Shown piece after piece: positions 55,868-64,000 of a stretch of 64,000 nucleotides of DNA; positions within the stretch are counted from its first letter, which is position 1, and each line of letters starts with the position of its first letter. Origin of the DNA: Pelagerythrobacter aerophilus (lineage in GTDB: Bacteria; Pseudomonadota; Alphaproteobacteria; Sphingomonadales; Sphingomonadaceae). The position numbers and the translations under genes were made by a program. The DNA is taken from NCBI RefSeq assembly GCF_003581645.1, contig NZ_QXFK01000018.1, positions 62,001 to 126,000 on the forward strand, in the 5' to 3' direction. The notes below the pieces were generated by a model. It was not told the DNA's origin, did no database searches, and was given only the letters and a program-made list of their open reading frames with translations.

Positions 55868-56305
55868 TCAGCGCCTGCGTTGCCACTTGCCGCCGTCGAG
55901 CTCGTAAAACTCGCGCTCGACATCCTCGCGGCTGTCGAACCGGCGCCAGACTTCGCGCGCAGCTTCGCGGCCGCTTTCGTCGAAGAACAGCAGGGCTCGC
56001 TCGAAGCCTTCGGCTTCCTCGCGCCAGATGCCGTCGGCCAGCGCCACGAGCTTCGCGTCGTTCTCCGCGGCGCAGGTGCGGGAGAGGAGCACCGGCTGGT
56101 GCGCCGCGTGCGGATCGCCCGCGCGGCCGTTGGCGAGGAACTCGGCCGGGGCAAATTCCCACAGCGCGCCACCGATCCGGTCGAGCAGGTCGTCGCTCTC
56201 CGCGACCACCAGCATGCGCTGCCCGGCCTTTGCCGCCGCGCGGGCGATCAGCGGCAGGACGCGTTCGACGGGCTGGCCCGGCGCGAGGTAGAACCCGACG
56301 CGCAC
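55868..56305 (-). CDS. holC: DNA polymerase III subunit chi
   Basis: A 145-residue HolC-family protein. The N-terminal VGFYLAPGQPVERVLPLIAR and the middle MLVVAESDDLLDRIGGALWE are typical; HAAHQPVLLSRTC and ALLFFDESGREAAREVWRRF complete the fold. Chi links the clamp loader to single-stranded DNA-binding protein. It lies 13 bases downstream of pepA on the same strand, the common pepA-holC pairing in proteobacteria. Confidence 0.93.
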   Translation of the reverse strand: MRVGFYLAPGQPVERVLPLIARAAAKAGQRMLVVAESDDLLDRIGGALWEFAPAEFLANGRAGDPHAAHQPVLLSRTCAAENDAKLVALADGIWREEAEGFERALLFFDESGREAAREVWRRFDSREDVEREFYELDGGKWQRRR

Positions 56306-56318
56306 GGCCCGCCCCTCC

Positions 56319-57776
56319 TCAGCCTTCCAGCGTGTCGCGCACGAAGCGGTCGATCAGGCGCGCGCCGTAGCCGGTTGCGCCCTTGTCCCAAGTCGCGCCG
56401 GGCTTGTCCGCCCAGACCATGCCCGCGATGTCGCAGTGGGCCCAGGCGGTGCCCTTCTCGACGAAGCGCTGGAGGAACTGCGCCGCGGTGATGGAGCCTG
56501 CGGGCCGCGGGCCAACGTTCTTCATGTCGGCGATCTGGCTGTCGATCAGCTTGTCGTAGGCCGGATCGAGCGGGAAGCGCCACAAGCGGTCGCCGCTGGT
56601 CTTGCCGGCCTGAAGCAGGTCGTCGGCGAGGCCGTCGTCATTGGCGAAAACCCCGGCATATTCGTGGCCGAGCGAGATGACCATCGCGCCCGTCAGCGTC
56701 GCGAAATCGACGATCCGCTTGGGCGAGAACTCCTTCTGCGCCCAGTACAGCGCGTCGCCCAGCACCAGCCGCCCTTCGGCGTCGGTGTTGAGCACTTCGA
56801 TCGTCTGCCCTGACATCGAAGTGAGGATGTCGCTCGGGCGGATAGCGTTGCCGTCGGGCATGTTCTCAACCAGGCCGACGACGCCGACCACGTTGGCCTT
56901 CGCCTTGCGCTTGACGGCCGCCAGCATCGCCCCGGCGACCGCGCCCGCGCCGCCCATGTCCCACTTCATGTCTTCCATGCCTGCGCCGGGCTTGAGCGAG
57001 ATGCCGCCCGTGTCGAACGTGACGCCCTTGCCGACGAACACGGTCGGCGCCTCGCTGCCGCCGCCGCTCCACTTGATCGCGAGCAGACGTGAAGGCTGCG
57101 CAGAACCCTGCCCGACGCCGAGCAACGCGCCCATGCCAAGCCGGGCCATTTCGTCCTCGTCGAGCACCGTAAGCTCCGCTCCGGTGTCTTTGAAGGCTTC
57201 TCTGCACTTCTCGACGAAGCTGATCGGATAGACCTTGTTCGGCGGCTCGGTCACGAGTTCGCGAGTGAACTCGACACCCTCGGCCAGCCCCGCCTCGACG
57301 GCCCAAGCCGCCTCCGCACCGTCGGGCGCGCCGACCACAACGACGGTCTCCAGCGAGCGCTTCTGCTCGTCCTTCAGCTTCGTGCGATAGGCGTCGTGGC
57401 GCCACGCGCGCAGGCGCAGACCGAGCAGCACTGTTGCCACCGCCTCAGGCGAAAGGCCGCTGCCGGTGAAGTCGACCGCGAGGCTTTTTTCTCCCGAAGT
57501 CAGATACTTGGCTGCAAGCGCTGCGCCGGCTTTCTCGAGGTTGCCCGAACGCGCCTCGGCGCCGCTTTCGCCCGCACCCGCGATCGCGACGCGAACCACG
57601 GCGCCGCCGCGTTCCACGAACCCTTCGAACAGCTCTCCCGCGCGCCCCTTGAACCGCGCCGCCTTCGCGCCTTCGGCCAGGGCCGGCTCGATCCCACCAG
57701 GCAGTTTATCCTGGTCGGCGACATACGCGACAAGCCGCGTTCCTTCGGGGAGAGCGGGGGAAAATTCGATCTTCAT
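56319..57776 (-). CDS. pepA: Leucyl aminopeptidase (M17)
   Basis: A 485-residue metallopeptidase. The C-terminal catalytic half contains the M17 signature NTDAEGRLVLGD. The metal ligands are in VGKGVTFDTGGISLKPGAGM and DMGGAGAVAGAM. The Lys and Arg of the active site fall in these blocks. The N-terminal domain is normal in length. The signal-less protein is cytoplasmic, and may also act as a DNA-binding regulator in some bacteria. It is divergent from lptD. Confidence 0.96.
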   Translation of the reverse strand: MKIEFSPALPEGTRLVAYVADQDKLPGGIEPALAEGAKAARFKGRAGELFEGFVERGGAVVRVAIAGAGESGAEARSGNLEKAGAALAAKYLTSGEKSLAVDFTGSGLSPEAVATVLLGLRLRAWRHDAYRTKLKDEQKRSLETVVVVGAPDGAEAAWAVEAGLAEGVEFTRELVTEPPNKVYPISFVEKCREAFKDTGAELTVLDEDEMARLGMGALLGVGQGSAQPSRLLAIKWSGGGSEAPTVFVGKGVTFDTGGISLKPGAGMEDMKWDMGGAGAVAGAMLAAVKRKAKANVVGVVGLVENMPDGNAIRPSDILTSMSGQTIEVLNTDAEGRLVLGDALYWAQKEFSPKRIVDFATLTGAMVISLGHEYAGVFANDDGLADDLLQAGKTSGDRLWRFPLDPAYDKLIDSQIADMKNVGPRPAGSITAAQFLQRFVEKGTAWAHCDIAGMVWADKPGATWDKGATGYGARLIDRFVRDTLEG

Positions 57777-57880
57777 GGAAACTCCGCAGAATTTGCTCAG
57801 ACGGGGCGCTCGGGCGCGTGGTTGCGCCGGGCCGTTCGATGGCGATTGCGATTAGGCTCGACCGATGCGATAGGCAACCC

Positions 57881-60235
57881 ATGCTCCCCGCCCCGCCGAA
57901 TGCGTTGCAAGCCGATTGTCTCCGCGTGGATCAGGCGGTTTGGAAAGCTGGCGTCGCGGGCCTCGCGCTGATGATCGCGCTCGCCCCCGCACAGGCCGCG
58001 GCGCAGGATGGCGATGCTGCGATCGACGCCGATCTCGAACAGCCGGAGGAAGAGCGCGAGCCGCCCGATCTCACCACACCCTTCCCTCCGCTCGACCCCG
58101 ATGGCACGCCCGACGCGCCCGCCAGCGAGGACGAGATCGCGTTCGAGGCGGACACGCTGTCCTACGATTCGAATGGCGACACCGTTACCGCGAGCGGCAA
58201 TGTCGTGCTGCGCAGCGCCGATCGTTCGGTGCGTGCCGATCAGGTCATCTGGAACAGCAGCACCGGGCAGATCGTCGGCACCGGCAACGTCCGCTTCGTC
58301 GACGAGGAGGGCAACCAGCTCTACACCTCGCGGATCGAGTTGACCGACGAGTTCGAGGCTGGCGCGATGGAGGACCTCCTGCTCGCCCTGCGCGAAGGCG
58401 GCCGGCTCGCCGCGCGCGAAGGGCAGCGGGGGGAGGACGGCACCGTCACCTTGTCCAGCGCCGCCTATACCGCCTGCGCGGTGACCGATGCCGAGGGATG
58501 CCCGAAGAACCCGAGCTGGCGCATCACCGCCGACCGCGTGGTCTACGACCCGGACGAGAACCGCGTCCGTTTCTCCGGTGCATTCCTTGAGATCTTTGGC
58601 GCGCGCATCCTGCCGCTGCCCGGCCTCGCGATACGTACCGACGGCAAGGCGGTTTCGGGTTTCCTCGTGCCGGACTTGCGCTTTTCGGAATCGAACGGCG
58701 TCGAGATCAGCGGCAGTTATCTGTGGCGCATCGCCGACAACAAGGACCTGACGCTCGGCGCCCATGTCTTCACGGAGGCCCCGCCGATGGTCTCGGCGCA
58801 ATGGCGTCACCTGACGGGCAAGGGCGCCTATCAGATCACTGGCTACGCCACGCACAGCAGCCGCATCTCCGACATTACCGGCGACCCGATCACCGAAAAG
58901 GACCCGCGCGGTTATCTTTTCGCCAACGGCAAGTTCCAGTTCGATCCGCACTGGAGCCTGACCGGCTCGATCCGCGTGGCGAGCGACCGCACCTTCCTGC
59001 GCCGCTACGACATCAGCCGCGACGACCGGCTGCGCTCGACCGTCAATCTCGAGCGGATCGACGACGATTCCTACCTCTCCATCGCCGGCTGGGCGACGCA
59101 GACGCTGCGCCTCGGGGAGGAGCAGGGCCAGGTGCCGGTGGCTCTGCCGGTGATCGATTACCGGCGGCGCTTCTCCGATCCCCTCGGCATCGGCGGCAAG
59201 CTGGAGCTTCAGTTCAATTCGCTGGCGATCTCGCGCGACGAGGGGCAGGACACGCAGCGCGCCTTTGCCGGCGCACGATGGGACCTGCAGCGGATTACGT
59301 CGCTCGGCCAGGTCGTGACGCTGACCGGCCTCGTGCGCGGCGACGTCTACCACAGTGACGAGAACGGGCTGACGGAGACCGCAGTCTATCGGGGAAATCC
59401 GGGCTGGGAGACGCGCGGCATCGCAGTCGCCGCGATCGACGTCGAATGGCCATTCGTGGGCGAGGCGTTCGGCGGAACGCAGGTCTTCACCCCGCGCGTC
59501 CAGTTCGCCGCCAGTCCGCCGATCCGCAACCTCGCCGTCCCCAACGAGGACGCGCGCGCGATCGACCTGGAGGATTCCAACCTCTTCGCGCTCAACCGCT
59601 TCCCGGGCTACGACCGGGTGGAGGACGGCGCGCGGGTAACCTACGGCTTCGACTGGGAGTTGCAGGTGCCCGACTGGCGGATAAATACGACCGTCGGCCA
59701 GAGCTACCGCTTCGACAAGGATCCGGGCGTATTCGTCAACGGCACCGGCCTCAGCGAACGCGTTTCTGACTTCGTGGGCCGTACCGAGGTGCGCTATCGC
59801 GATTTCATCAAGTTCACCCACCGCTTCCGGCTCGACAAGGACAGCCTCGCCGTGCGCCGCAACGAGCTCGATGCAACGGTCGGCAGCAGGCGAACTTATG
59901 CCGAGATCGGCTATCTCCGGCTCGACCGCGACATCGCCGAGGGGATCGAGGACCTGCAGGACCGCGAAGAATTGCGCGTCGCCACACGCGTGGCTTTCGC
60001 ACGCTACTGGTCGGTGTTCGGCGCGGGTGTGTTCAACCTGACCGACCGGGAGGAGGATCCGACTTTGGCCTCCGACGGCTTCGATCCGGTCCGCACCCGC
60101 CTCGGCGTCGCCTATCAGGACGATTGCCTCGAATTCGGCGTCACCTGGCGGCGCGACTATACCGATGCGGGCGACGCGCAGCGCGGCGATACTTTCCAGC
60201 TCTACTTCGCGCTGCGCAATCTGGGTTTCCGCTGA
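57881..60235 (+). CDS. lptD: LPS-assembly outer membrane protein LptD
   Basis: A 784-residue protein with signal peptide (WKAGVAGLALMIALAPAQAA), an N-terminal OstA/LptA-like domain (about 85-230: FEADTLSYDSNGDTVTASGN) and the C-terminal beta-barrel. The barrel region contains FSGAFLEIFGARILPLPGLA and the terminal strand DTFQLYFALRNLGF. With LptE it inserts lipopolysaccharide at the outer leaflet. A single Cys appears near the C-terminus (YQDDCLEFGVTW), so the usual disulfide pairing is partly unclear. Starts at 57839 and 57818 (GTG) are possible; the ATG at 57881 has AGG upstream. It leads the lptD-surA-pdxA-rsmA run. Confidence 0.95.
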   Translation: MLPAPPNALQADCLRVDQAVWKAGVAGLALMIALAPAQAAAQDGDAAIDADLEQPEEEREPPDLTTPFPPLDPDGTPDAPASEDEIAFEADTLSYDSNGDTVTASGNVVLRSADRSVRADQVIWNSSTGQIVGTGNVRFVDEEGNQLYTSRIELTDEFEAGAMEDLLLALREGGRLAAREGQRGEDGTVTLSSAAYTACAVTDAEGCPKNPSWRITADRVVYDPDENRVRFSGAFLEIFGARILPLPGLAIRTDGKAVSGFLVPDLRFSESNGVEISGSYLWRIADNKDLTLGAHVFTEAPPMVSAQWRHLTGKGAYQITGYATHSSRISDITGDPITEKDPRGYLFANGKFQFDPHWSLTGSIRVASDRTFLRRYDISRDDRLRSTVNLERIDDDSYLSIAGWATQTLRLGEEQGQVPVALPVIDYRRRFSDPLGIGGKLELQFNSLAISRDEGQDTQRAFAGARWDLQRITSLGQVVTLTGLVRGDVYHSDENGLTETAVYRGNPGWETRGIAVAAIDVEWPFVGEAFGGTQVFTPRVQFAASPPIRNLAVPNEDARAIDLEDSNLFALNRFPGYDRVEDGARVTYGFDWELQVPDWRINTTVGQSYRFDKDPGVFVNGTGLSERVSDFVGRTEVRYRDFIKFTHRFRLDKDSLAVRRNELDATVGSRRTYAEIGYLRLDRDIAEGIEDLQDREELRVATRVAFARYWSVFGAGVFNLTDREEDPTLASDGFDPVRTRLGVAYQDDCLEFGVTWRRDYTDAGDAQRGDTFQLYFALRNLGFR

Positions 60236-60380
60236 GGCCAAGCGGCGGAGAACCATCGCGATTGGCAGCGCGGCGCAAGTGCGCTATCCGCGCCTCACTC
60301 AGCTTCGGTTAAGCCGTCGCCGGCCAATGCGCCGCAAGCGATGGCGGGCGCCGTGGATAGCGCCGGAATGGGATTTGCAG

Positions 60381-61709
60381 GTGATCGAATACAAGTTTTC
60401 CAAGCTGCTCGCGGCCATCGCCGCGTTGGGTCTCGCAGGGGGCCCGGTCGCGCTGCAGGCGCAGGCTGCCAATCCGCTCAACATCCCCGACGACGTCGCG
60501 CTGCTCGGTGAAGGCGATCCCAACGTCCGCACCGCGACCGCCGTGGTGAACGGCTCGGTGATAACCGGGACCGATATCGAGCAGCGGGTGGCCCTGCTTC
60601 TCGGCGCGAGCGGAAATCAGCTTACGCCGGAACAGCTCCAGGCCGCGCGCATGCAGATCCTGCGCAATCTGATCGACGAGACGCTGCAGATCCAGGCCGC
60701 GACCGCGCAGGAAATGCCGGTCACCGAGCAGGAGGTCGAGGCGCAGTATGCCGAAATCGCACAGCGCAACGGCCAGAGCGTCGAGGGAATGGACAAGGCG
60801 TTGACCGCGATGGGCTCCTCGCCCGCTTCGCTCAAGCGCCAGCTCCGCGCCGAAATCGCCTGGCAGCGCCTCCTCAGCCGCAACATCGCGCCTTTCATCA
60901 ACGTATCGCGCGAAGAAGTGACCGACGTGCTCGCCCGCATGGAGGCGGATCGCGGCACGGTCGAATACCGTATCGGCGAGATCTTCCTGTCCGCCACGCC
61001 GGCGAACCGCGAGGCGGTGCTCCAGAACGCGCAGCGCATCGTCGAGCAGCTTCAGAGGGGCGCCGACTTCTCGGTCTATGCGCGCCAGTTCTCCGAAGCG
61101 TCGACCGCCGCGGCGGGCGGCGATCTCGGCTTCGTCCGGCTCGACACGCTGCCTACCGAGATGGCGACGGTCGCGCGCGACATGGAACCCGGCCAACTCG
61201 TCGGCCCGTTCGAAATTCCCGGCGGCTTCGAGATTCTCTATCTGATCGACCGGCGCCAGGTCGGCATGCCTGACCCGCGCAATGCGATCCTCAGCCTCAA
61301 GCAGATCTCGATCGCTTTCGCGCCGGGCACGACCGAGGCGCAGGCCGCTGCCCGGGTTGAGCAGTTCAACACTGCGATCCAGGGCATGCGGGGATGCGGA
61401 GACGCCGAACGCGTCGCATCGGAGATCGGCGCGGAAGTGGTGACGAACAACGGCATGCGCGTCGCGCAGCTTCCCGAGCAGTTGCAGCCGACCATCCTCG
61501 GCCTGCAGGTGGGCCAGTCTACGCCGCCCTTCGGCTCGCTGGAGGACGGCGTGCGCGTGCTGCTGCTCTGCGGGCGCGACGATCCGCAGACCGAAGGCGG
61601 GCCGAACTTCGACCGGATCATGAACCAGATCGAGGACGACCGCATCGCCAAGCGCGCCCAGCGCTATCTGCGCGACCTGCGCAACGACGCCTACATCGAG
61701 TACAATTGA
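60381..61709 (+). CDS. surA: Periplasmic chaperone and prolyl isomerase SurA
   Basis: A 442-residue SurA-like protein. The signal peptide (FSKLLAAIAALGLAGGPVAL) precedes the SurA N domain (TATAVVNGSVITGTDIEQRV) and one parvulin-like PPIase domain (about 180-290: GEIFLSATPANREAVLQNAQ, FSVYARQFSEASTAAAGGDL, GPFEIPGGFEIL). A second PPIase domain is not clearly present. It helps outer-membrane proteins such as LptD fold, and it stands directly downstream of lptD. The GTG at 60381 was chosen; an ATG at 60327 is the alternative. Confidence 0.92.
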   Translation: MIEYKFSKLLAAIAALGLAGGPVALQAQAANPLNIPDDVALLGEGDPNVRTATAVVNGSVITGTDIEQRVALLLGASGNQLTPEQLQAARMQILRNLIDETLQIQAATAQEMPVTEQEVEAQYAEIAQRNGQSVEGMDKALTAMGSSPASLKRQLRAEIAWQRLLSRNIAPFINVSREEVTDVLARMEADRGTVEYRIGEIFLSATPANREAVLQNAQRIVEQLQRGADFSVYARQFSEASTAAAGGDLGFVRLDTLPTEMATVARDMEPGQLVGPFEIPGGFEILYLIDRRQVGMPDPRNAILSLKQISIAFAPGTTEAQAAARVEQFNTAIQGMRGCGDAERVASEIGAEVVTNNGMRVAQLPEQLQPTILGLQVGQSTPPFGSLEDGVRVLLLCGRDDPQTEGGPNFDRIMNQIEDDRIAKRAQRYLRDLRNDAYIEYN

Positions 61710-62755
61710 CGCACGCGCCGCTCGCGCTTTCGCCCTTGGCGGTTTCCTTGGGCGATCCGGCGGGTATCGGGCCCGAGCTGATCGCCGAAGCCTGGGCCCG
61801 GCGTGATACGGCGCAGCTTCCGGCATTCCTGGTGACCGGCGGCGCAAGCCTGTTGCGCGCCGCCGCAGCGTCGCGCGGGATCGATCTCCCGATAGAGACG
61901 ATCGCCGATTCCCGGGAAGCCGCCGGCGTCTTCCCTCGCGCGCTGCCGGTGCTCGGCACCAACGATGGGGACTGGGCACCCGGAACGCCCGGCCTCGACG
62001 GCGCACGGCTGGCCCTCGCCTCACTCGACGCCGCGACGCAGCTCGCCGTTTCGCAGCGCACGGCCGCCCTCGTTACCGGGCCGATCGCGAAAGCGCGGCT
62101 GGCGGAGGTGGGCTTCGCACATCCGGGGCAAACCGAATATGTCGCGGCTGCTTGCGGCGTGACCGCGCAGGACGCGGTGATGATGCTCGCCGGGCCGCAG
62201 CTCCGCGCCGTTCCGCTGACCGTCCATGTCGCGCTGGCCGACGTGCCGCGCCTGCTCACCTGCGATCTCATCGTCCGTCGCGCGCGCGTGGTCGCCGCTG
62301 CGCTGGAACGCGACTTCGGCCTCGCGCGGCCGCGACTGGCCCTCGCCGGGCTCAACCCCCACGCAGGCGAGGACGGGAAGTTCGGCGACGAGGAGGCGCG
62401 GATTATCGCCCCCGCGGTCGAACGCTTGCGGGCCGACGGCATCGACGTCACCGGTCCGCAGCCGGCCGATGCGCTGTTCACCCCGCGCGGCCGCGCGCGT
62501 TTCGACGTGGCGCTGGCGATGTATCACGATCAGGCGCTGATCCCGTTGAAGGCGCTCGACTTCGACAACGGCGTGAACGTTACGCTGGGCCTGCCGATCG
62601 TCCGCACCAGCCCCGATCACGGGACCGCGTTCGACATTGCCGGTAAGGGTCTTGCCGACCCGGGCGCAACCATCGCCGCGATCCGCATGGCCGGCGAATG
62701 CGCCGCGCGCCGGGCGGCGGGATCGGAACCCGCAGGCGCTGGGATCAATTGTTGA
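61706..62755 (+). CDS. pdxA: 4-hydroxythreonine-4-phosphate dehydrogenase
   Basis: A 349-residue enzyme of pyridoxal-phosphate synthesis. The N-terminal LAVSLGDPAGIGPELIAEAW and the block TGPIAKARLAEVGFAHPGQT are PdxA hallmarks. The metal-binding His residues fall in GFAHPGQTEY, GLNPHAGEDGKFG and AMYHDQALIPLK. The TTG at 61706 overlaps the surA stop by four bases, giving tight coupling. A palindromic repeat and about 150 bases separate it from rsmA. Confidence 0.95.
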   Translation: MTHAPLALSPLAVSLGDPAGIGPELIAEAWARRDTAQLPAFLVTGGASLLRAAAASRGIDLPIETIADSREAAGVFPRALPVLGTNDGDWAPGTPGLDGARLALASLDAATQLAVSQRTAALVTGPIAKARLAEVGFAHPGQTEYVAAACGVTAQDAVMMLAGPQLRAVPLTVHVALADVPRLLTCDLIVRRARVVAAALERDFGLARPRLALAGLNPHAGEDGKFGDEEARIIAPAVERLRADGIDVTGPQPADALFTPRGRARFDVALAMYHDQALIPLKALDFDNGVNVTLGLPIVRTSPDHGTAFDIAGKGLADPGATIAAIRMAGECAARRAAGSEPAGAGINC

Positions 62756-62764
62756 CGCCCTCGG

Positions 62765-62842
62765 CATCCCAGCGAAAGCTGGGATCGGGTGCAGCAAACT
62801 ACGACCGGGCGGCCAGCGATCCCGGCTTTCGCTGGAATGACG
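62765..62842. repeat. Intergenic palindrome between pdxA and rsmA
   Basis: TCCCAGCGAAAGCTGGGATC (about 62767-62786) pairs with GATCCCGGCTTTCGCTGG (about 62818-62835), giving a long imperfect inverted repeat. It belongs to the same family as the element between atpA and atpG. Confidence 0.8.
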
Positions 62843-62906
62843 GGTAACACGCCGACCAAATCCCCCTTCGACAATCTCGGGCCAAACGGTCTAGGGAACC
62901 CGCCAC

Positions 62907-63740
62907 ATGCCCGACCTCCCACCCTTACGCGAAGTGATCGCGAAGCACGGGCTCAGCGCGTCCAAGGCGCTCGGGCAGAACTTCCTGTTCGATGCGCAGT
63001 TGCTCGACCGCATCGCCGCGGTTCCGGGCGATCTGCACGACAAGGCGGTCCTCGAGATCGGCCCCGGCCCGGGCGGCCTGACTCGCGCGTTGCTCAAGGC
63101 TGGCGCGCGGGTCACGGCGATCGAAATGGACCGCCGCTGCCTCCCCGCCCTGGCCGAACTCGAAGCGGCCTTCCCCGGCCGCCTGCGGGTGATCGAGGGC
63201 GATGCGATGAAGCTCGATCACGACGCGACGATGGGGGAGCCTTACGCCGTCGTCGCCAATCTGCCCTACAACGTCGGCACCGCGCTGTTCGTGCGCTGGC
63301 TCGGCGGCCCGAAGGCAAACGAGAACGCATGGCCCCCACAGTGGACCAGCCTGACGCTGATGTTCCAGCAGGAGGTCGCGCAGCGGATCGTCGCCCAGCC
63401 CGGCACCGGCGCCTACGGCCGCCTGGCCGTGCTCGCCCAGTGGCGCTCGACGGCGCGGCTCGCAATGAAGGTCCACCGCAGCGCCTTCACCCCGCCGCCC
63501 AAGGTGATGAGCGCGATCGTCCATCTCGAACCCGCCGCCATGCCGGAAGGGGTTTCCGCGCCGACGCTGGAGCGCATCACGGAAGCCGCCTTCGGTCAGC
63601 GGAGAAAGATGCTCCGCCAGAGCCTCAAGGGTATGCCGGGGGCGCTGGCAGCGCTGGAGAGGCTCGGCATCGACCCGCAGCGCCGAGCAGAGACGCTGAG
63701 CGTACAGGAGTTCGTGGCAATCGCGCGGGAGCTGTCCTGA
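62907..63740 (+). CDS. rsmA: 16S rRNA adenine dimethyltransferase
   Basis: A 277-residue KsgA/RsmA enzyme that dimethylates two adenines near the 3' end of 16S rRNA. The N-terminal [20 protein letters not shown], the SAM motif [20 protein letters not shown], and [16 protein letters not shown] are the family landmarks. The C-terminal part has [14 protein letters not shown]. It completes the classical surA-pdxA-rsmA series. No strong Shine-Dalgarno sequence precedes the ATG. Confidence 0.97.
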   Translation: MPDLPPLREVIAKHGLSASKALGQNFLFDAQLLDRIAAVPGDLHDKAVLEIGPGPGGLTRALLKAGARVTAIEMDRRCLPALAELEAAFPGRLRVIEGDAMKLDHDATMGEPYAVVANLPYNVGTALFVRWLGGPKANENAWPPQWTSLTLMFQQEVAQRIVAQPGTGAYGRLAVLAQWRSTARLAMKVHRSAFTPPPKVMSAIVHLEPAAMPEGVSAPTLERITEAAFGQRRKMLRQSLKGMPGALAALERLGIDPQRRAETLSVQEFVAIARELS

Positions 63741-63748
63741 CGGCTACA

Positions 63749-63787
63749 CCCCGCCGGCGGACATCTCTGCGAATGTCCGCCAGCGGG
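63749..63787. terminator. Hairpin between converging rsmA and OmpA-like genes
   Basis: A 16-base arm at 63749-63764 pairs with 63773-63787/8 with one mismatch, around an eight-base loop. It sits eight bases past the rsmA stop. No T-run follows, so it could be a bidirectional or RNA-stability hairpin rather than a classical intrinsic terminator. Confidence 0.5.
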
Positions 63788-63843
63788 GCGCTTCAAGTCA
63801 GGCCGGTCGTTGCGGGGCGGGCACGGCCCACCCCACTCGCAGC

Positions 63844-64000
63844 TTAGAGGCCTTCGACGCTCTTGCTGACCAGGATATTCACCGCGACGCGGCGGTTCTG
63901 CGCCTTGCCGTCGGGAGTGCTGTTGTCCGCCAGCGGATCGGCTTCGGCCATCCCGGTCGGGGTAAGCATGCGATACGGCGCCCAGCCGCAGGCCTGCTGC
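63844..64000 (-). CDS. OmpA-family protein, C-terminal end (partial)
   Basis: The 51 C-terminal residues of a larger gene cut by the window edge. GMAEADPLADNSTPDGKAQN followed by RRVAVNIL is the end of an OmpA-like peptidoglycan-binding domain. The N-terminal part, and hence any beta-barrel or signal peptide, is outside the window. Confidence 0.8.
   Translation of the reverse strand, partial: QQACGWAPYRMLTPTGMAEADPLADNSTPDGKAQNRRVAVNILVSKSVEGL

Noticed and set aside
57797-60256. An 819-codon minus-strand frame over lptD.
   Set aside because: It is the antisense shadow of lptD, which has signal peptide, OstA domain and beta-barrel evidence.

Overview
The window is a dense stretch of chromosome, very GC-rich, with genes packed on both strands, short gaps and frequent 1-11 base overlaps. 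No rRNA, tRNA, CRISPR array, insertion sequence or prophage was recognised. Gene content and order point to an alphaproteobacterium of the order Sphingomonadales, most likely Erythrobacteraceae (inference). Supporting signs are the rpmF-plsX-fabH-ihfA-MerR block, hdaA next to purM-purN, an atpH-A-G-D-C operon with a very short epsilon subunit, the DUF1489, DUF2794 and DUF2066 families, and a CobT-type chelatase subunit.

Layout. 1-2454: end of phoH, ybeY, a CorC-like CBS protein and a LysR regulator. 2456-7984: a lipase-like lipoprotein, a cyclophilin, the magnesium transporter mgtE, DUF1489, a chemoreceptor and a small hydrophilic protein. 7997-12217: a FrnE-like DsbA, nudC, a serine hydrolase, a small membrane protein and mutY. 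12232-18350: DUF721, two exported DsbA-like thioredoxins, smc, and a compositionally odd Coq7-like gene. 18402-21387: MerR, ihfA, fabH, plsX, rpmF on the minus strand. 21579-24022: a MAPEG protein, a metallo-beta-lactamase-fold hydrolase, and a small divergent cassette of an S24 repressor and two short genes. 24139-31945: a minus-strand run of aldehyde dehydrogenase, 2-hydroxyacid dehydrogenase, a DUF559 nuclease bracketed by nested palindromic repeats, cysS, nitroreductase, cobT and transaldolase. 32100-38173: priA, a PEP-mutase-like enzyme, ada, DUF1203 and a membrane-anchored trypsin-like protease. 38319-43683: the F1 ATP synthase operon with an extra lipoprotein gene between atpG and atpD, closed by a strong terminator. 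43748-46715: a methyltransferase, a frameshifted HNH nuclease, glmU, and a frameshifted phosphoglycolate phosphatase. 46840-51960: an SDR, a membrane protein behind a promoter with an operator-like palindrome, DUF2794, cysE, hdaA and DUF2066. 52032-57776: purM, a purN fused to a YjbR-like domain, an NTF2-like protein, ndk, a lipoprotein, holC and pepA. 57881-64000: lptD, surA, pdxA and rsmA, then the tail of an OmpA-like protein.

Most of the window is housekeeping: ribosome maturation (ybeY, rpmF, rsmA), envelope building (plsX, fabH, glmU, lptD, surA), DNA maintenance (smc, ihfA, mutY, priA, ada, hdaA, holC), energy (atp) and nucleotide and cofactor synthesis (purM, purN, ndk, pdxA). The most unusual material is non-coding. 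Three families of intergenic palindromes sit inside operons. In three places (atpC, purN, DUF559) the end of a palindrome supplies the Shine-Dalgarno sequence of the next gene. The repeat-nuclease-repeat unit at about 26597-27246 looks like a discrete inserted module and is the best candidate for something undescribed.
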